Shown here piece after piece: positions 44,601 through 56,092 of a DNA stretch of 64,000 nt. Source of the DNA: Knufia peltigerae (Eukaryota > Ascomycota > Eurotiomycetes > Chaetothyriales > Trichomeriaceae); assembly GCA_030247855.1 (NCBI GenBank), contig JAPDRN010000007.1, positions 186,001-250,000 on the forward strand. The letters run 5' to 3'. Position 1 is the first letter of the stretch, and each line of letters starts with the position of its first letter. The position numbers and the translations under genes are program-made. The notes under the pieces are model-generated. The model was given only the letters and a program-made list of their open reading frames with translations. It was not told the origin of the DNA and did not search any database.

Positions 44601-46278
44601 GGCTTGATACTTCAGTCGAAGGACTCCTTTCTCTGTACTACTGCGACATTTTGGCTACCCTAGTCACTGAATGCCGGCAGATTATCCCTGCGTAGTGGAC
44701 AAACGAAATCCGAAACACGAGATATCTACGGAGTAAGTCTCAGTTAAATCTGTAGGTACTGTGGGCGACCCGTTCGTCGATGGTGCGCACAGGCCATGCC
44801 CCGGATCACGGCTGAACTTGGGTCGTCCGCCGAGCCTCTAGTTCCGCGACACTAACGGCTCTGCACAGCCCCCAACAATCAAGTCTTTTCCAGCGGACCA
44901 GGTAAGAAGAGGAAAGGGTTCATCGTATGTACAGTATGCGACTGCTTTTAGGGACTGATATGCAGCCAATGATGTACTTCAGATGGAGTGCCTTTGGTAC
45001 TGTACAAGACTTACAATACCCGCCTTTAAAAATTTCACCGGGAGGAAGAAGCTTACAGTACGGGGTACTTCACCATGTCTCCCTTTGTCTGGTAAGGTAG
45101 TATTATTATTTTGTCCCAGATACTCGGACCAGGCGACCCAGTTTTTCAAAGAGTCTGGAGCAGCGGAGTGGATGTACCCGGGTGACACCTATACCTGAGG
45201 TCACTAATCTTCTCAGTAACAATCTTCCTTGTATCGAACTCCGTACTGTAGGGCAAGAACATCAGGGATCAGGGGTCCAACCTTAACATTTACAATTTAC
45301 TCCTCCGACTATATTATACGAAGCATGTGCACTGCCAGTGTTTTTTTCGGTCGATCACGCGCGACTGGTCTCAATCGAAACTAAACGAAAAGGAGTAAAT
45401 GGACTTTTGGGGCATTCTTATCCCCTGAATCTCGCAGAGTTTGACTATACCAGGCGGTTATGCTGCTCCGTAGGCACCCACTGAACCTCCCCCGAGAAGT
45501 AGGGAGTACTGTAGGTGGTCTGTAAGTTGTTTCATGAATCAGATCGTACTGAACCTTGGATTGATAAGGTATTCACTTTCCCCGTTCACACGTCTTGGTC
45601 CATAACTCCCATGTGGAAGACTAATTCTAGGTCTAATAAGTACAAGTACTCCATGCCCGTAGTGAGAAAGTGAAGGAGCTAATCCCAAAAACACCACCAC
45701 AAAGTATCCGGCGTCTTGGTCACCAACCATCAACGAGTCTAGCCCAAACTTTCTAGTCTTTTCTAATTCCTCAATGAATACCCCGTAGGCGCTTGGTCCA
45801 AGAGGAGAGCGCTGATAGGAATAGAAAGAACATCCACTCTGTTCACGGAACATACGGATACCAACCTGGATACAACATCTGAGAGAAAGCCTTGATCCCC
45901 CATTCCCGTCCTCGTGTTCGCTAACATTCGTGACGGTGTCGAAATGCATACTTGAATTTGGGCTCGGCTGCTCGGCTTAGACTCTGCTAGAAGCAAACGT
46001 AGCTCACCAGGACAGATTGAATCGAGCCCATCCTTCCGCGTCTGTAAAAACTCAAAATGTCACCCTGAGAGAGATCACGAGGTAGCAGTATGCGCACCAC
46101 AGTCGAAATTCAACATCAGCCCCTGAGTTGAGAGGTGGACATCTCTTGGCGACATTTCCGGGCTTCGAATCAATCTTTGCAAGCACTGCTTGTGGGAAGG
46201 ATCTGTCTTGTTTGGGAACTGCAAGATAGCACGGGCCAGCCAAACACCGCACATTCTCGACTGGTCGCCCATCTCGCC
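41628..46278. other. Gene-poor region
   Basis: 4.65 kb without a supported gene. A 304-codon open frame at 41840-42754 (minus) is compositionally odd and runs through a TACTCCGTA motif, so I do not call it. Frames at 44127-44663 (plus) and 45539-45996 (minus) have no motif. Motif copies lie at 42642-42650, 42876-42884 and 44727-44735. A short AATC repeat lies near 43536-43550. Confidence 0.5.
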
Positions 46279-47235
46279 TCAGTCATTGACCTCGACTCGA
46301 GGACCCCAGACGACCTTCGATGTCGTTTTGAGCGATGCAAGACTGGAGGTGATGTAGCCCCATGCCGTAACAAAGGATGAGGCTGGGCTTCGATACCCCA
46401 GACCAGCAGTCGAATCAGGGGGGTCCGATGCACCAAGGCGACTTTCATCAGATGATGCTCTTTCCGCCACGGCCTTGTCCAGGAACTCCACCATCTGCGA
46501 GCAAGTGACAAAGAGATTCTTTGACTCATCAATCACCTCTGAACTCTCAACATCGGTTAGGAGTGCCGACGCCTCTGCGAATGCCGTTTTGAACCGCATT
46601 TTCAGAGCCTCGTGGTGGATGTCTCCTCCATCGTCGACCTCGAATACCCAGAATGACAACGGCAGTTCACCGGGGCCCCAAAAATCAGTCCCTGCTGATA
46701 CGAGTTGTCGCCGGATCCACCTTCCGCCGTTGAAGAGAGCGAGATACATTGCCCAGGCATACGCCAGCAGAGCGTGTGGTCTTGCTGCCAAAGAAGATGT
46801 AATTCGAGACGCAAAGACTCGTTGGGCTTGCTCAGAAAGCTGATTGAGATCTGCCACCGCGGTAGCATCCAGTCGCGATTGCAACAACTCAATGTCGTCC
46901 CGTAGCCGACTGGTTCGGGTGAGTTCGCGAAATTTGACTCGTTGGTAAACCTCTCGCAGTCGCGCGTCAAGTACGGTTGAGGTTGTCAGCGACTTTTCCA
47001 AAAAGTCTTCAAAGGCGAAGTATATCTGGCCAAACACCATCATGCCCAGAATGTAGAGACGCGGGCTGTCGACACAAGGTGGCAGACATAACGGTAAGCG
47101 CGCTGTGATCGATGTGTTGAGGGCATGATGCTGCTCTCTCGTGGCGGCGTGAAGCCCTGCTGGAAGGTTGGGTCGTGAGGTCACGATTAGCGATGTGTCC
47201 ATCTTGATCAAGTCGGACCGGCCTGTTGGTTCCAC
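46279..47235 (-). CDS. Heme oxygenase-like protein
   Basis: Single exon, 318 residues. The N-terminal block LPAGLHAATREQHHALNTSI has the spacing of the heme-oxygenase helix with the proximal His (candidates H29, H36, H37). The family's second conserved region is ALLAYAWAMYLALFNGGRWI, where the GG replaces the usual distal-helix G-x-x-x-G surroundings, followed by a WVFEVDDGGDIHHEALKMRF block usual in fungal members. No clear C-terminal anchor, though the end (SSFVTAWGYITSSLASLK) is moderately hydrophobic. Known: heme oxygenases open heme to biliverdin, CO and iron; whether this divergent fungal type is catalytic is uncertain. Confidence 0.78.
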   Translation of the reverse strand: MEPTGRSDLIKMDTSLIVTSRPNLPAGLHAATREQHHALNTSITARLPLCLPPCVDSPRLYILGMMVFGQIYFAFEDFLEKSLTTSTVLDARLREVYQRVKFRELTRTSRLRDDIELLQSRLDATAVADLNQLSEQAQRVFASRITSSLAARPHALLAYAWAMYLALFNGGRWIRRQLVSAGTDFWGPGELPLSFWVFEVDDGGDIHHEALKMRFKTAFAEASALLTDVESSEVIDESKNLFVTCSQMVEFLDKAVAERASSDESRLGASDPPDSTAGLGYRSPASSFVTAWGYITSSLASLKTTSKVVWGPRVEVND

Positions 47236-48106
47236 AGGCGGCCTCTCTATCTTTGACCTTGGTGACGGTGCATTGAGGAAGGTCAGAAAGAAGGTTGGAA
47301 CGTTAGTATCCTTGTTATAGGACCACCTGTGCGTTGTACGGCACTGGTGAGGATAGGCAACCTAGGGAGGAAAATGTGGCGCAGGGTCCACGGTTGAGGC
47401 GTTGACCGGGGAGACGACGCAACGGGATGAAGCCCAAAGGAGACACAAACGAAAGAAATACAGTCTCTATGAGTGATGATAAGAAAAGAATGTTGACGAT
47501 GAAGGTAAAGACGCGTTCAGGTGTTGACAGGAAGAAAAGTGCATGTTACTGGCCTTGAGCCCCAAGGAATTCTACCGTTGGCGTGTTATTTCCCATTGCT
47601 CGGATATGGCGAATTTTGAAATGTCGATTCACTTTTCGAGTAATAATTCCCAACGATCGTGACGTGATTTTTGGCCACGGCCATTCATAGCCCATGCACG
47701 TGACTCGCCTACAGCTCCGGACGTCGGCGCCGTACAACCCCGTGTTCACCGTCTTTGCTGTCTGTGACACTTCCTTGTCCTTTGTCATATTATCAGATAT
47801 CGGTGGCATTGTATTGCGGCTAAATTGCATCACAGTAAAATAGGCTGGTTGAGATGGCCGAGTTCGAGCCCTTGGTGCGTTTTGCAGACTAGTCGGCGGA
47901 GTTGCCTAATCGGGTAATTTTCTCAGCCGTGTGCGTGGTGCAGAGGTGGGTGTACATAATAATACCTATCGCCCTTCTCTGCCCCTCATTGCACCGATAC
48001 AATATATCAGGACTGTTTCCGTCGAGTCTATCCCTTCGACAAGGAAAGGTTTTGCCGAGATCGGAATAATAATACTGCAGCCAAATAACATCGTTGCCTA
48101 CACAAC
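47236..48106. promoter_or_regulatory. Divergent promoter, HO-like / Gfo-Idh-MocA
   Basis: 871 bp between divergent starts. No gene seen; a 95-codon frame at 47546-47833 lacks motifs. A CACGTG occurs at 47697-47702. Confidence 0.45.
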
Positions 48107-49281
48107 ATGACGATAGGAGTCGCCATCTTGGGTGGAGGTACAGTCTTCTTCATAGCTTTGTCGACGTGGTTCTAACAATCTCAGGAATCTTCGCCAGGGA
48201 GGAGCATAAGGTTGGTAGAACTACCTGATGGGTATCACCCTCCTCTGGCTAACATGCCCTGGATTCTAGCCTGCTATTGAGGCTGCCAAGGACCTCACTT
48301 TGAAGGCGGTCTACTCCCGATCGCTGAAGTCGGCAAAGACTTTAGAAGTCGACGAGTCCAAAGTCGACATCTACTCTGACGACTCGGGTGCCGGAAAGTC
48401 ATTGAACAACTTGCTCACACGTTCAGACATTGGAGCTGTCATCATCGCCCTGCCTATCAAAAACCAGCCAGAGTACATTCGGAAAGCGTTACTTGCTGGC
48501 AAACATGTCCTCTCCGAGAAGCCTGTCGCCGAAAATGTTCAGGATGCGGTCGAATTGATCAAGTGGTATCGATCCGAGATAGCACCCAAGGGAGTAACGT
48601 GGGGAGTCGCCGAGAATGTCAGATATACAAGTTCATTCGTGCACGCTGCGGAGGCAGTCAGACCTAAGGGTCGGCAATTGACATTTAGATGTCGGATGCA
48701 GACGATGGTCCAGGGTGGAAAGTATTTTGAAACTTCGTGAGTACATAAGGCATTCTCAGGACGAGATACTGACACGGGACAGATGGCGTAAGGTTCCTAC
48801 TCACCAGGGTGGTTTCTTGCTTGATGGCGGAGTTCACTTTACTGCAGCGCTTCGATTGATGCTAGGCAAGGATAACCCACTAGTATCGATATCGGCGCAC
48901 TCTGCCCTTCTGCAAGAGCATCTGCCACCGGTGGATACGGTCGAAGCTACTGCGAAGAGCAAGAAGGGCGCGGTTGGAACTATTTCAATCTCATTCGGCA
49001 CCACTGCAAAGGGGAGTGAGTGGACGGTCGCGACAGAGAACGGCTTTGTCAGTATCTCTAAAAATAAGGTCACCATTGATGACAAGGTTGACGAAATTGA
49101 GGACGAAAGGACTGGCGTGCCTCCCGAGGTGCGCGCTTGGGGTGAAGCGCTTGCAGCTGGCAAGGTCAACGAACTGCAATCTCCTGAAGAGGCGTTGGCC
49201 GATCTTGAGCTCATTGAAGCCATGTTGAGAAGTGGAGAGCAAGACGGCGCTCCAATAAAGCTGCAACATCAAGAAGTGTAA
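48107..49281 (+). CDS. Gfo/Idh/MocA-family NAD(P) oxidoreductase
   Basis: Four exons, 48107-48137, 48185-48210, 48270-48736 and 48783-49281; 340 residues. The Rossmann motif is split by intron 1: MTIGVAILGGG then IFAREEHKPAIEAA. EKPVAENVQDAVELI is the family's EKP motif, whose Lys lies at the nicotinamide. RKVPTHQGGFLLDGGVHF carries the likely catalytic Asp/His (DGGVH). Length is typical (330-360). Known: members oxidise or reduce sugars and related alcohols; the substrate cannot be assigned. Exon 2 is only 26 nt. Confidence 0.9.
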
Positions 49282-49665
49282 AATAGGGCTTTAGATATCA
49301 GGCACACGTCGATGAAATGTTGAATGAATAATACCTCATTGATGAGAGTTGCAATCAGTACTAGTATGGTACTTGTTTCTCTTAATCCTGGTACTTGCCA
49401 TTGACTGTACTCGTACGGAGTAGACGTATCGATATGGAGTGTCTCTAAAGCGAACTACGCTAAAAATGGTTTAGCGCATTATTGGCGACCTTCCACACAA
49501 TGTAAGTCTTGGCGCAGAAATTGAGGAAGGCGCAAACTGCGCACTTGAGGAAACCACTGACTTCAATCTCAACCTTTCCGACTTTGCTTCAGCTATTCAT
49601 CCCACAACACCGGCAAGGTAAATAATTCCTGCATTGTCGATTTGCAGAAGCTGACAGTAGCGAAG
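49282..49665. promoter_or_regulatory. Upstream region of eL32 gene
   Basis: 384 bp. It contains a TACGGAGTA motif at 49414-49422 and a likely 5' UTR intron acceptor (TTTGCAG) about 20 bp before the eL32 ATG, common for fungal ribosomal protein genes. Confidence 0.4.
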
Positions 49666-50178
49666 ATGGTGTCCGCAAAGAAGCACGTTCCTATCGTCAA
49701 GAAACACCCCAAGTCGTGGTTCAGACACCAGTCCGACAGATTCAAGTGCGTGCCATCAGCATGGAGAAAACCAAAGGGTATCGACAACCGAGTCCGAAGA
49801 CGATTTAAGGGCCAAATGGTCATGCCATCGGTACGTTATACTCTCGAAAGCCTGGGAAGAGGTTGAAGATGTGATCCCGACTACATGAGAATTTTGTGGG
49901 AAAACTTCGACTTCATGGAGTGGGAGGCTAACAGACTTTCTGTGTAGATCGGTTTTGGCTCAAACAAGAAGACCCGACACATGATGCCCTCAGGCCACCG
50001 AGCATTCCTCGTTCACAACGCCCGCGATGTCGAAATCCTCCTCATGCACAACCGAACATATGCCGCCGAGATCGCATCCGCTGTTTCTTCGAGAAAGCGA
50101 GTCGAAATCGTCGCCAAGGCAAAGGCTCTGGGCGTCAAGGTTACCAACCCCAAGGCTAAGATCACCACCGAGTCATGA
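49666..50178 (+). CDS. RPL32: Ribosomal protein eL32
   Basis: Two exons, 49666-49830 and 49948-50178; 131 residues, full length. It begins MVSAKKHVPIVKKHPKSW, then KPKGIDNRVRRRFKGQ, then GFGSNKKTRHMMPSGHRAFL across and after the intron, all diagnostic of eL32. Known: component of the cytosolic 60S subunit. A sequence TTTGCAG just upstream suggests an additional intron in the 5' UTR. Confidence 0.96.
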
Positions 50179-51035
50179 GCTGGAGAATACTGAGGATGTG
50201 TTGATATGGCTTTCTGGGTGGATGAAAGGATGATAAATGAGGTCAATCAAAGCGCGGCCTCGATGGATCTAGCATGTCTAGGATGATGGAGTTTGTCAAT
50301 CTTACGGCTGCTGCTCATTCTTGGGCTCGATCCAATGCATCTGGTCGGCCTGAAGAAAACAAAAAAGAAAATGATACCATTTCAGCCAATTTTCCTTCGG
50401 ACTGCAAAATGATACCAGATCTTCATTATCGAGAGCCCAGTATTCCTCGCCTCCTTTTAGCTAACCGCACGACATTTTGCAGTGATTACTACCTATGGAT
50501 GGTTGCTGTTGCGCTGGCACCAGGACAGTTCGGTGCTTTGGGAGGGCAGGTTTAACCCTCTGATCTGGACTATATCGCCCAGTCTACATTCCCACATCGT
50601 GCATCTACATCCCACGAGCATTACAACTCCTCCCATGAACATAGAGATTGTGTCGCTTGTGCACTAGGTAGTCAGCGAGTGTGTGTCTCGTTTATCGTCT
50701 GATGCCGGGCAAGCGATCGAGTCCCTTTTCCTGCCCAGTCCAACGTTCACCAATGCGACCTATAGTATACCATAACTGATAATTAGAAGATAAGCGAAAG
50801 AGTCATTCTGAAGGTATAGAGTCGTAGTCGGGTGCAGTGCACAGGAACTACTGCTGCCGCAAGGAAGAAATTCTCCCGGCAAAAAAAGATTCGTCTCTCA
50901 ACAGCCAACCGTCGCAGTCCACCTTTCACGGAGCAGATCCTACATTCCTAAATACATTCGCTGGCTCCTTCAGCACGTATAATTGCCTATCTGGCAAGTA
51001 AGGGACGAGTTCCCAAACCTGCTTCGAATCCAGGC
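50179..51035. other. Intergenic, no gene recognised
   Basis: 857 bp between eL32 and the pseudouridine synthase gene. Short frames only. Confidence 0.5.
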
Positions 51036-52709
51036 ATGGCCTTGATCACGAGCGAATTGCGTGCGGCGTCTTTCGAAGACAACCGAGTACCCCTACCGCC
51101 TCCTCCAGACGTTGCCATAACCCCTGCTGGCACACTCCCCAAACCGTATTTTGTTGAGAATGGCCTGCGTCGGGTTGCACCTTACCATTTCACGTACAAT
51201 ACATACTGCAAACAACGATGGCGAGGCCGAGAGATTCTGGACATCTTCGCAGCAGAATTTCGTGACCGAACCAGGGAATATTACAAAGAAGCGATAGAGG
51301 CAGGGCAAATCATAATCAATGGCAAGCCATGTAATGATGTCCATACCATTGTTCAGAATGGAGATGTCATCTCACACACCCTTCACAGACATGAGCCGCC
51401 GGTGACGGCGCAGCCTGTCCGAGTCATCCACGAAACAGATGATATGATCGTGATCGATAAGCCAGCCGGCGTACCTGTCCATCCTGCGGGTCGCTACAAC
51501 TACAACTCGGTCGTTGAGATCATGAAAGCAGAAAGACAGCTTGGTTTCAAACCGCTGCCATGCAACAGACTCGACCGATTGACCAGCGGGGTTATGTTCA
51601 TTGGCAAAACCAGCAAAGAAGCTGAGGTCATCAGCGAGAAACTTCGCGGCCGTACGGTGCGCAAGGAATATGTCGCCAGGGTCAAGGGTCGATTTCCGGA
51701 CGGCGAGGGTTGGGACGGCGATTCTATGAGAGGTGGTGTGGTCAAGTGTGAGGAGAGTATCCTACAAATCAGTCCTATCGTAGGCCTGAATAGAGCCAGA
51801 GCAAGCGGAAAATCTGCAAAGACTTTGTTCAGAAGGTTAGCATACTATCCTACGAGCAAGCCGCATACCTCGAGCGGTACCGACTCATCAGGTGTTTCGA
51901 CTGGTGCGACAGGAGCCCAACCTGCGCCGGCGATATCTGGGACAGAGAATGAAGGATATAGCATCGTTCATTGCCTGCCCTTGACTGGGCGCACGCATCA
52001 AATTCGAGTCCATTTGCAGTTTCTTGGACACCCGATTACCAATGATCCGATCTACAGTAATAGGGCAGTGTTTGGACCGTCTCTTGCGAAGAACGAATCA
52101 ACAGGGGAGAACGACGAGGAAATCATAGCCAAATTGAAGAAGATCGGGAAGACAGAGGTTTCGGACTCGTTATCTTACGAGCAGCAACGACAAGCAGCGA
52201 GGACAGAGCAGACACAGCAAATGACGGTGTCAGAAGCAGCAAGATTGAAAGATGCACAAGACAAATTGAACTTCAAACCATTACCAGAAGGCACTTTGCA
52301 TGCTGGGTCGCTGGCTGGCTCTGGTGAGAACCCGATGCACGACGACCCTCAATACGGAGCATTTGTCAAGGCACACGATGAAATGGTTGCAGACTACAAC
52401 AAGCGGAAAGGTGAGAAGATGACTGGAGAGAAATGCGCAATATGCGACACTCCGCTTTACTCAGATCCTGGACCGCATGAGCTGGGCATCTACCTCCATG
52501 CCTTGTCGTATGCTGACCTTACGCCGGGAAGCTGGAGCTATCGCAGTCCTGTACCTCAATGGGCTTTACCGCCCGAGGGTCATGATGGCCCACGAGATAT
52601 TGACGAATGGGAATATCGAGGAGACGAGACTCTGGAGATAGGTGACGAGAGAGAAGATGAGAAGAGCAGGAATCTGCTTGGGGCGAAGAAGAACAAGGGA
52701 GAAGTGTGA
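51036..52709 (+). CDS. RluA-type pseudouridine synthase (Pus9/Rib2-like)
   Basis: Single exon, 557 residues. An S4-like region (EAGQIIINGKPCNDVHTIVQ) precedes the catalytic domain. The family signature is NRLDRLTSGVMFIGK with the catalytic Asp at 180; DDMIVIDKPAGVPVHPAGRY and LTGRTHQIRVHLQFLGHPI are the other two conserved blocks. Known: Pus9 and Rib2/Pus8 modify U32 of tRNAs. The C-terminal ~170 residues carry no riboflavin deaminase domain, so it is closer to Pus9 or an uncoupled Rib2. A CAICDTPLY Cys pair near residue 468 resembles half a zinc site. Low-complexity linkers interrupt the catalytic domain near residues 275-305. Confidence 0.9.
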   Translation: MALITSELRAASFEDNRVPLPPPPDVAITPAGTLPKPYFVENGLRRVAPYHFTYNTYCKQRWRGREILDIFAAEFRDRTREYYKEAIEAGQIIINGKPCNDVHTIVQNGDVISHTLHRHEPPVTAQPVRVIHETDDMIVIDKPAGVPVHPAGRYNYNSVVEIMKAERQLGFKPLPCNRLDRLTSGVMFIGKTSKEAEVISEKLRGRTVRKEYVARVKGRFPDGEGWDGDSMRGGVVKCEESILQISPIVGLNRARASGKSAKTLFRRLAYYPTSKPHTSSGTDSSGVSTGATGAQPAPAISGTENEGYSIVHCLPLTGRTHQIRVHLQFLGHPITNDPIYSNRAVFGPSLAKNESTGENDEEIIAKLKKIGKTEVSDSLSYEQQRQAARTEQTQQMTVSEAARLKDAQDKLNFKPLPEGTLHAGSLAGSGENPMHDDPQYGAFVKAHDEMVADYNKRKGEKMTGEKCAICDTPLYSDPGPHELGIYLHALSYADLTPGSWSYRSPVPQWALPPEGHDGPRDIDEWEYRGDETLEIGDEREDEKSRNLLGAKKNKGEV

Positions 52710-53421
52710 GATGAAAGGTGTCGCAGAGGCCGCAGGCCTGTTATGGAAATGCGATGACACCATAGATGTGTTCAGAAGTACATTTCAGTCAAGTTCTACG
52801 GATATCCGTCCCTCCTCTGCACTGCACCGAGCGTGGCTCTCAAGTACCTCGATGAACTCGTGGGTGGTGAGAAAAAGTCCCCAGCCTCCCCTCTCGAAGC
52901 GACGCCTTAGAGGGTTGATCTGATGCCTAGGAAATAGCTAGGGGTCCCTGCGCGAACTAAGCGTATAATTGCATCCATGGCCCTAGCAGCAATTAGTAGG
53001 GCTAATCTAGCAGCCTCCGACCAACCAAGACCCCTGGATGTCAATGATCGAGTCCCGGTGCCCTGATCCCCCAATACTCATCGTTCCCTCGTTATGCTCC
53101 CCTGCCACCCCCCGTTCCAAAAGTGACGAAGCTGCAACCTCTTCCACCCTCATTCCCTCTTCTCCAATAATCGCGCGCTGCTCTCATTACCTTCCATCTC
53201 TTTTGGTCGCGTTGCCTGATGCTTCATTGAGTCGCATAAGGACAACTCACCGCTCGACTACCACCTCCAATCGTGCCCATCTTTTGTGTTTTGTCGCTTC
53301 TCATCCTCCCGGTTGCGCCAGCGATCGCACACTTGTCTTTCTTCTTCCCTGCTTGCGCATCAACTTCGCCGCGCTCTACACGACTTGTACTCCTCGAAGC
53401 CCTGAATATTCTCTTGTCGAC
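52710..53421. other. Intergenic, upstream of Bqt4-like gene
   Basis: 712 bp. Pyrimidine-rich toward 53100-53420, as in a fungal promoter and 5' UTR. A 187-codon frame at 53038-53601 overlaps the next gene out of frame and is not supported. Confidence 0.5.
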
Positions 53422-54849
53422 ATGCGATCCCTTCCTGGAAAGCGCAACCCCCTTGTTGCGCCTGGCACAGCGCCTTCATGTGAGCGCGCTACCGTTGAAG
53501 ATTTACATCGTGGAGTGGTACTGACGAGGGTACAGACGATGATCTCCTCGGTCGCCGAAGGCTGGGCAAGACGAAGCTCACTGTTAAACCGGGCCAAGTA
53601 GGCACCTCGAATGCGACCAAGGCGGAAAACCTTGGACCGTTCGAATATGCCCATCTACGAGCTCCTTTGCCGGATGACCTTAGCGGGTCCGAGATATTCA
53701 CAACCCAGACTAACCCTACGCCCGAGACATACTTTCTTATGGTACGATGGACAAAAGCTGTATAGACCCGAGAATCTGACATGGTCGCAGAGGAGAAGTA
53801 AGGATGGCTTCGTGAGCGCCACCGGCATGTTCAAGATAGCATTTCCCTGGGCTACCCACGCGGAAGAGAAGGCAGAACGTGACTATCTGAAGGAGCTCGA
53901 CTCCACAAGCCAGGATGAGATCGCTGGTAACGTTTGGGTGGCGCCTCAATTTGGTACGACGCTACGATCTGCCCCCGACTCGAGCGAGGCTGACGAGACA
54001 ATGCAGCACTAGGACTGGCCTCTGAATATGGCCTCACGGACTGGATCCGTGCATTGCTTGATCCCACCGAGATCACACAGGCGCCTTCCAGCTCCAAGAA
54101 ACCGATTGCGCCCCCTCCAAAATTTGATTTGCCTGGCGACAAGACAAAGTTACAGGCACCAACCAAAACACCTCGGTCGAGGTCGACGAGGTCGTCATCA
54201 CCAACGAAAGCCACCGTAGCAGCCACTCCCTCAAAGAAGACCAATGCTTCGCCTAGAAAGCGACAAACAAAAGCCCAGAAGGAAGCCAACATCGCGCATG
54301 CTAATGCGGCAAGCGCTACTCTGCAGTCAGCTTTGGATGACGCTGCGTCCGTTGCAGAGACGGAGCCCAAGGCTGGCTCTCCAGGGGCACCCGGGCTCGC
54401 ATCCAGCCCTACAGACGAAACAGTCAAGGTGGAAGTTGACCAGTCAGTAGAAGTTGAGGGAACGACAGAGACGACGCACACAAATGTGACGGTAGAGATG
54501 CCTGCAGGATCCCCAGAACTACCCCTCCCCGAGGATACGGAGAAGATGCTGGAGACAGCCAGGAAAATGGTAGAAGAGGCGAAAACCCTAGAGAGCTCTC
54601 CCAAGATCGCAAAGAAGCGCAAAGCCCAAGATCCAGAACCCTCAGATATCGACGCAGAACTTCCGGCACAGCCAGCGAAGAAAGCCAGAGTACTTGAGGA
54701 GAAGCTGAAGAGGGAAAAAGTGAGAACGAGAGCAGTCTTGGGAGTGACAGCGACTTTGGCTATTGCGTAAGTTGATGAAGTTGCTGTGTTCTTAGTTAAC
54801 AGCTGACACTAACGTTACATCTAGGGCCGCCATTCCTTATTTCTTTTAA
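53422..54849 (+). CDS. Bqt4-like APSES/KilA-N nuclear envelope protein
   Basis: Five exons: 53422-53479, 53536-53741, 53791-53953, 54007-54766, 54825-54849; 403 residues. Residues ~20-140 form an APSES/KilA-N DNA-binding-like domain: LGKTKLTVKPGQVGTSNATK, then ETYFLMRRSKDGFVSATGMF (restored by splicing the 49-nt intron 2), then ASEYGLTDWIRALLDP. A long basic and acidic disordered stretch follows, with KKRKAQDP and KKARVLEEKLKREK near the end. The last ~17 residues, VLGVTATLAIAAAIPYFF, form a C-terminal membrane anchor completed by the last 25-nt exon. Known: S. pombe Bqt4 is an inner-nuclear-membrane protein that tethers telomeres. The domain order matches; the function here is inferred. Confidence 0.87.
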
Positions 54850-56092
54850 AAGAATTGTGTGTGTGACAAATCGAGTTGACGCTATTTATTGTTGTTGGAT
54901 TTTACTTTCAAAGAGATACCTGCTGTTCAGTTTTTAACGATCGAACGGAGCCTACAGCGAATTGATGTTTGTGTGGTAGAGAAAGGAAAGAGTTGGCTTT
55001 CGCGTCGAAACATCCGCGCAGTTGTTTTTGCTATCCAGATCCCTTTTCAAAATTTCTGTCGAAGGCTGTTCGTCTTTATAAACGACCTGCCATGTCTCGT
55101 CGAAAAGAGAATTTTGTTCCAACCCAGAACGCGGAACTTGCTTCGGGTTTTGTACCTGTACAGAATCCAATACCCATTTTTCTTACCTCGAATTGCCTAG
55201 GACGTTTACAGTCTGCACAATCGACACTGGCTCAGATAGTCTATCTCTGGTGTTTGCCATCCTGGTATGGTATCCATGTACCGATGGTCACGCTCGAGAC
55301 GGAGGGCATGAGGATGTGCTATACTATACGAGTATCGAGAGAATAGATGTGTCCTTCTTAAGCCTACTATGTACCAGACAGAGGCTAGAAGATTGGTTAT
55401 TTAATCTCCAGTTGATCTGTGCCTACATCCGGGAAGTACTCGGTACAAATAACATGCGAGGACTTGTCCGCACTCGTACCCTTTTCCCAACTCTTTACGC
55501 GTGAGAACGATGGGCGCGAAGAGCTGCTGGACCTCCGCGTCTTTCGGTAAATATCCCGGGTGTGTCTCAGAAATGATCTTCGGATCCCTTGGCTAGTCAC
55601 TCTCGTTTGACAGCCGCCGAAACACCCACTGTGACAGGATCTGAGATTCAAGCGTCGGGGGCTTCAAAAAAGTGCAATGCTAGCTGGAGTGACACAGGTA
55701 CTTCTTTTACGTGAATTTTGCTTGTGTTGTTTATATCATTTGTTTACAGTCCGTTGGGATGTTTTGGTGTATGTGAGAGTGTTGGAATTCTTCAAGGCGC
55801 CCTCCTCCTTTGTACTCGTTATAATTAGGGGCAGCGCCCCAACTTTCGCGTTTCTCCAGAACCTGAACGTGAACCGATCACACGCGCTTCTTTAACAAAG
55901 TCACCACAACTTTTTTTCTGTCCTTGTGGTTAATCAGCCTTGATAGAGTCAATCACCGCAACCGAATTGCTCCCTTCAACTTGTACTTGTGCGTGTACTT
56001 GTACCTGTACCAGCCTCGGCGCCTCTCGTGGCCAGTGAGAGAGACTGTGTGTGAGAGTGGGCGAGAGGGTCAGAGTGTGAGAGTTGTGTGAA
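54850..56092. other. Intergenic, no gene recognised
   Basis: 1.24 kb. No gene supported. Near 55977-56010 there is a GTACTTGTACCTGTACC-type repeat, followed by a GA/GTGTGAGAG-rich 5' leader at 56036-56090 directly before the Sec2-domain ATG. Confidence 0.5.

Noticed and set aside
44127..44663. 178-codon plus-strand frame
   Set aside because: No motif, no membrane or signal pattern that holds up, in a gene-poor region.
47850..47885. GAGATGGCCGAGTTCGAGCCC resembling tRNA arms
   Set aside because: The stems and spacing of a cloverleaf cannot be formed; no acceptor stem found.
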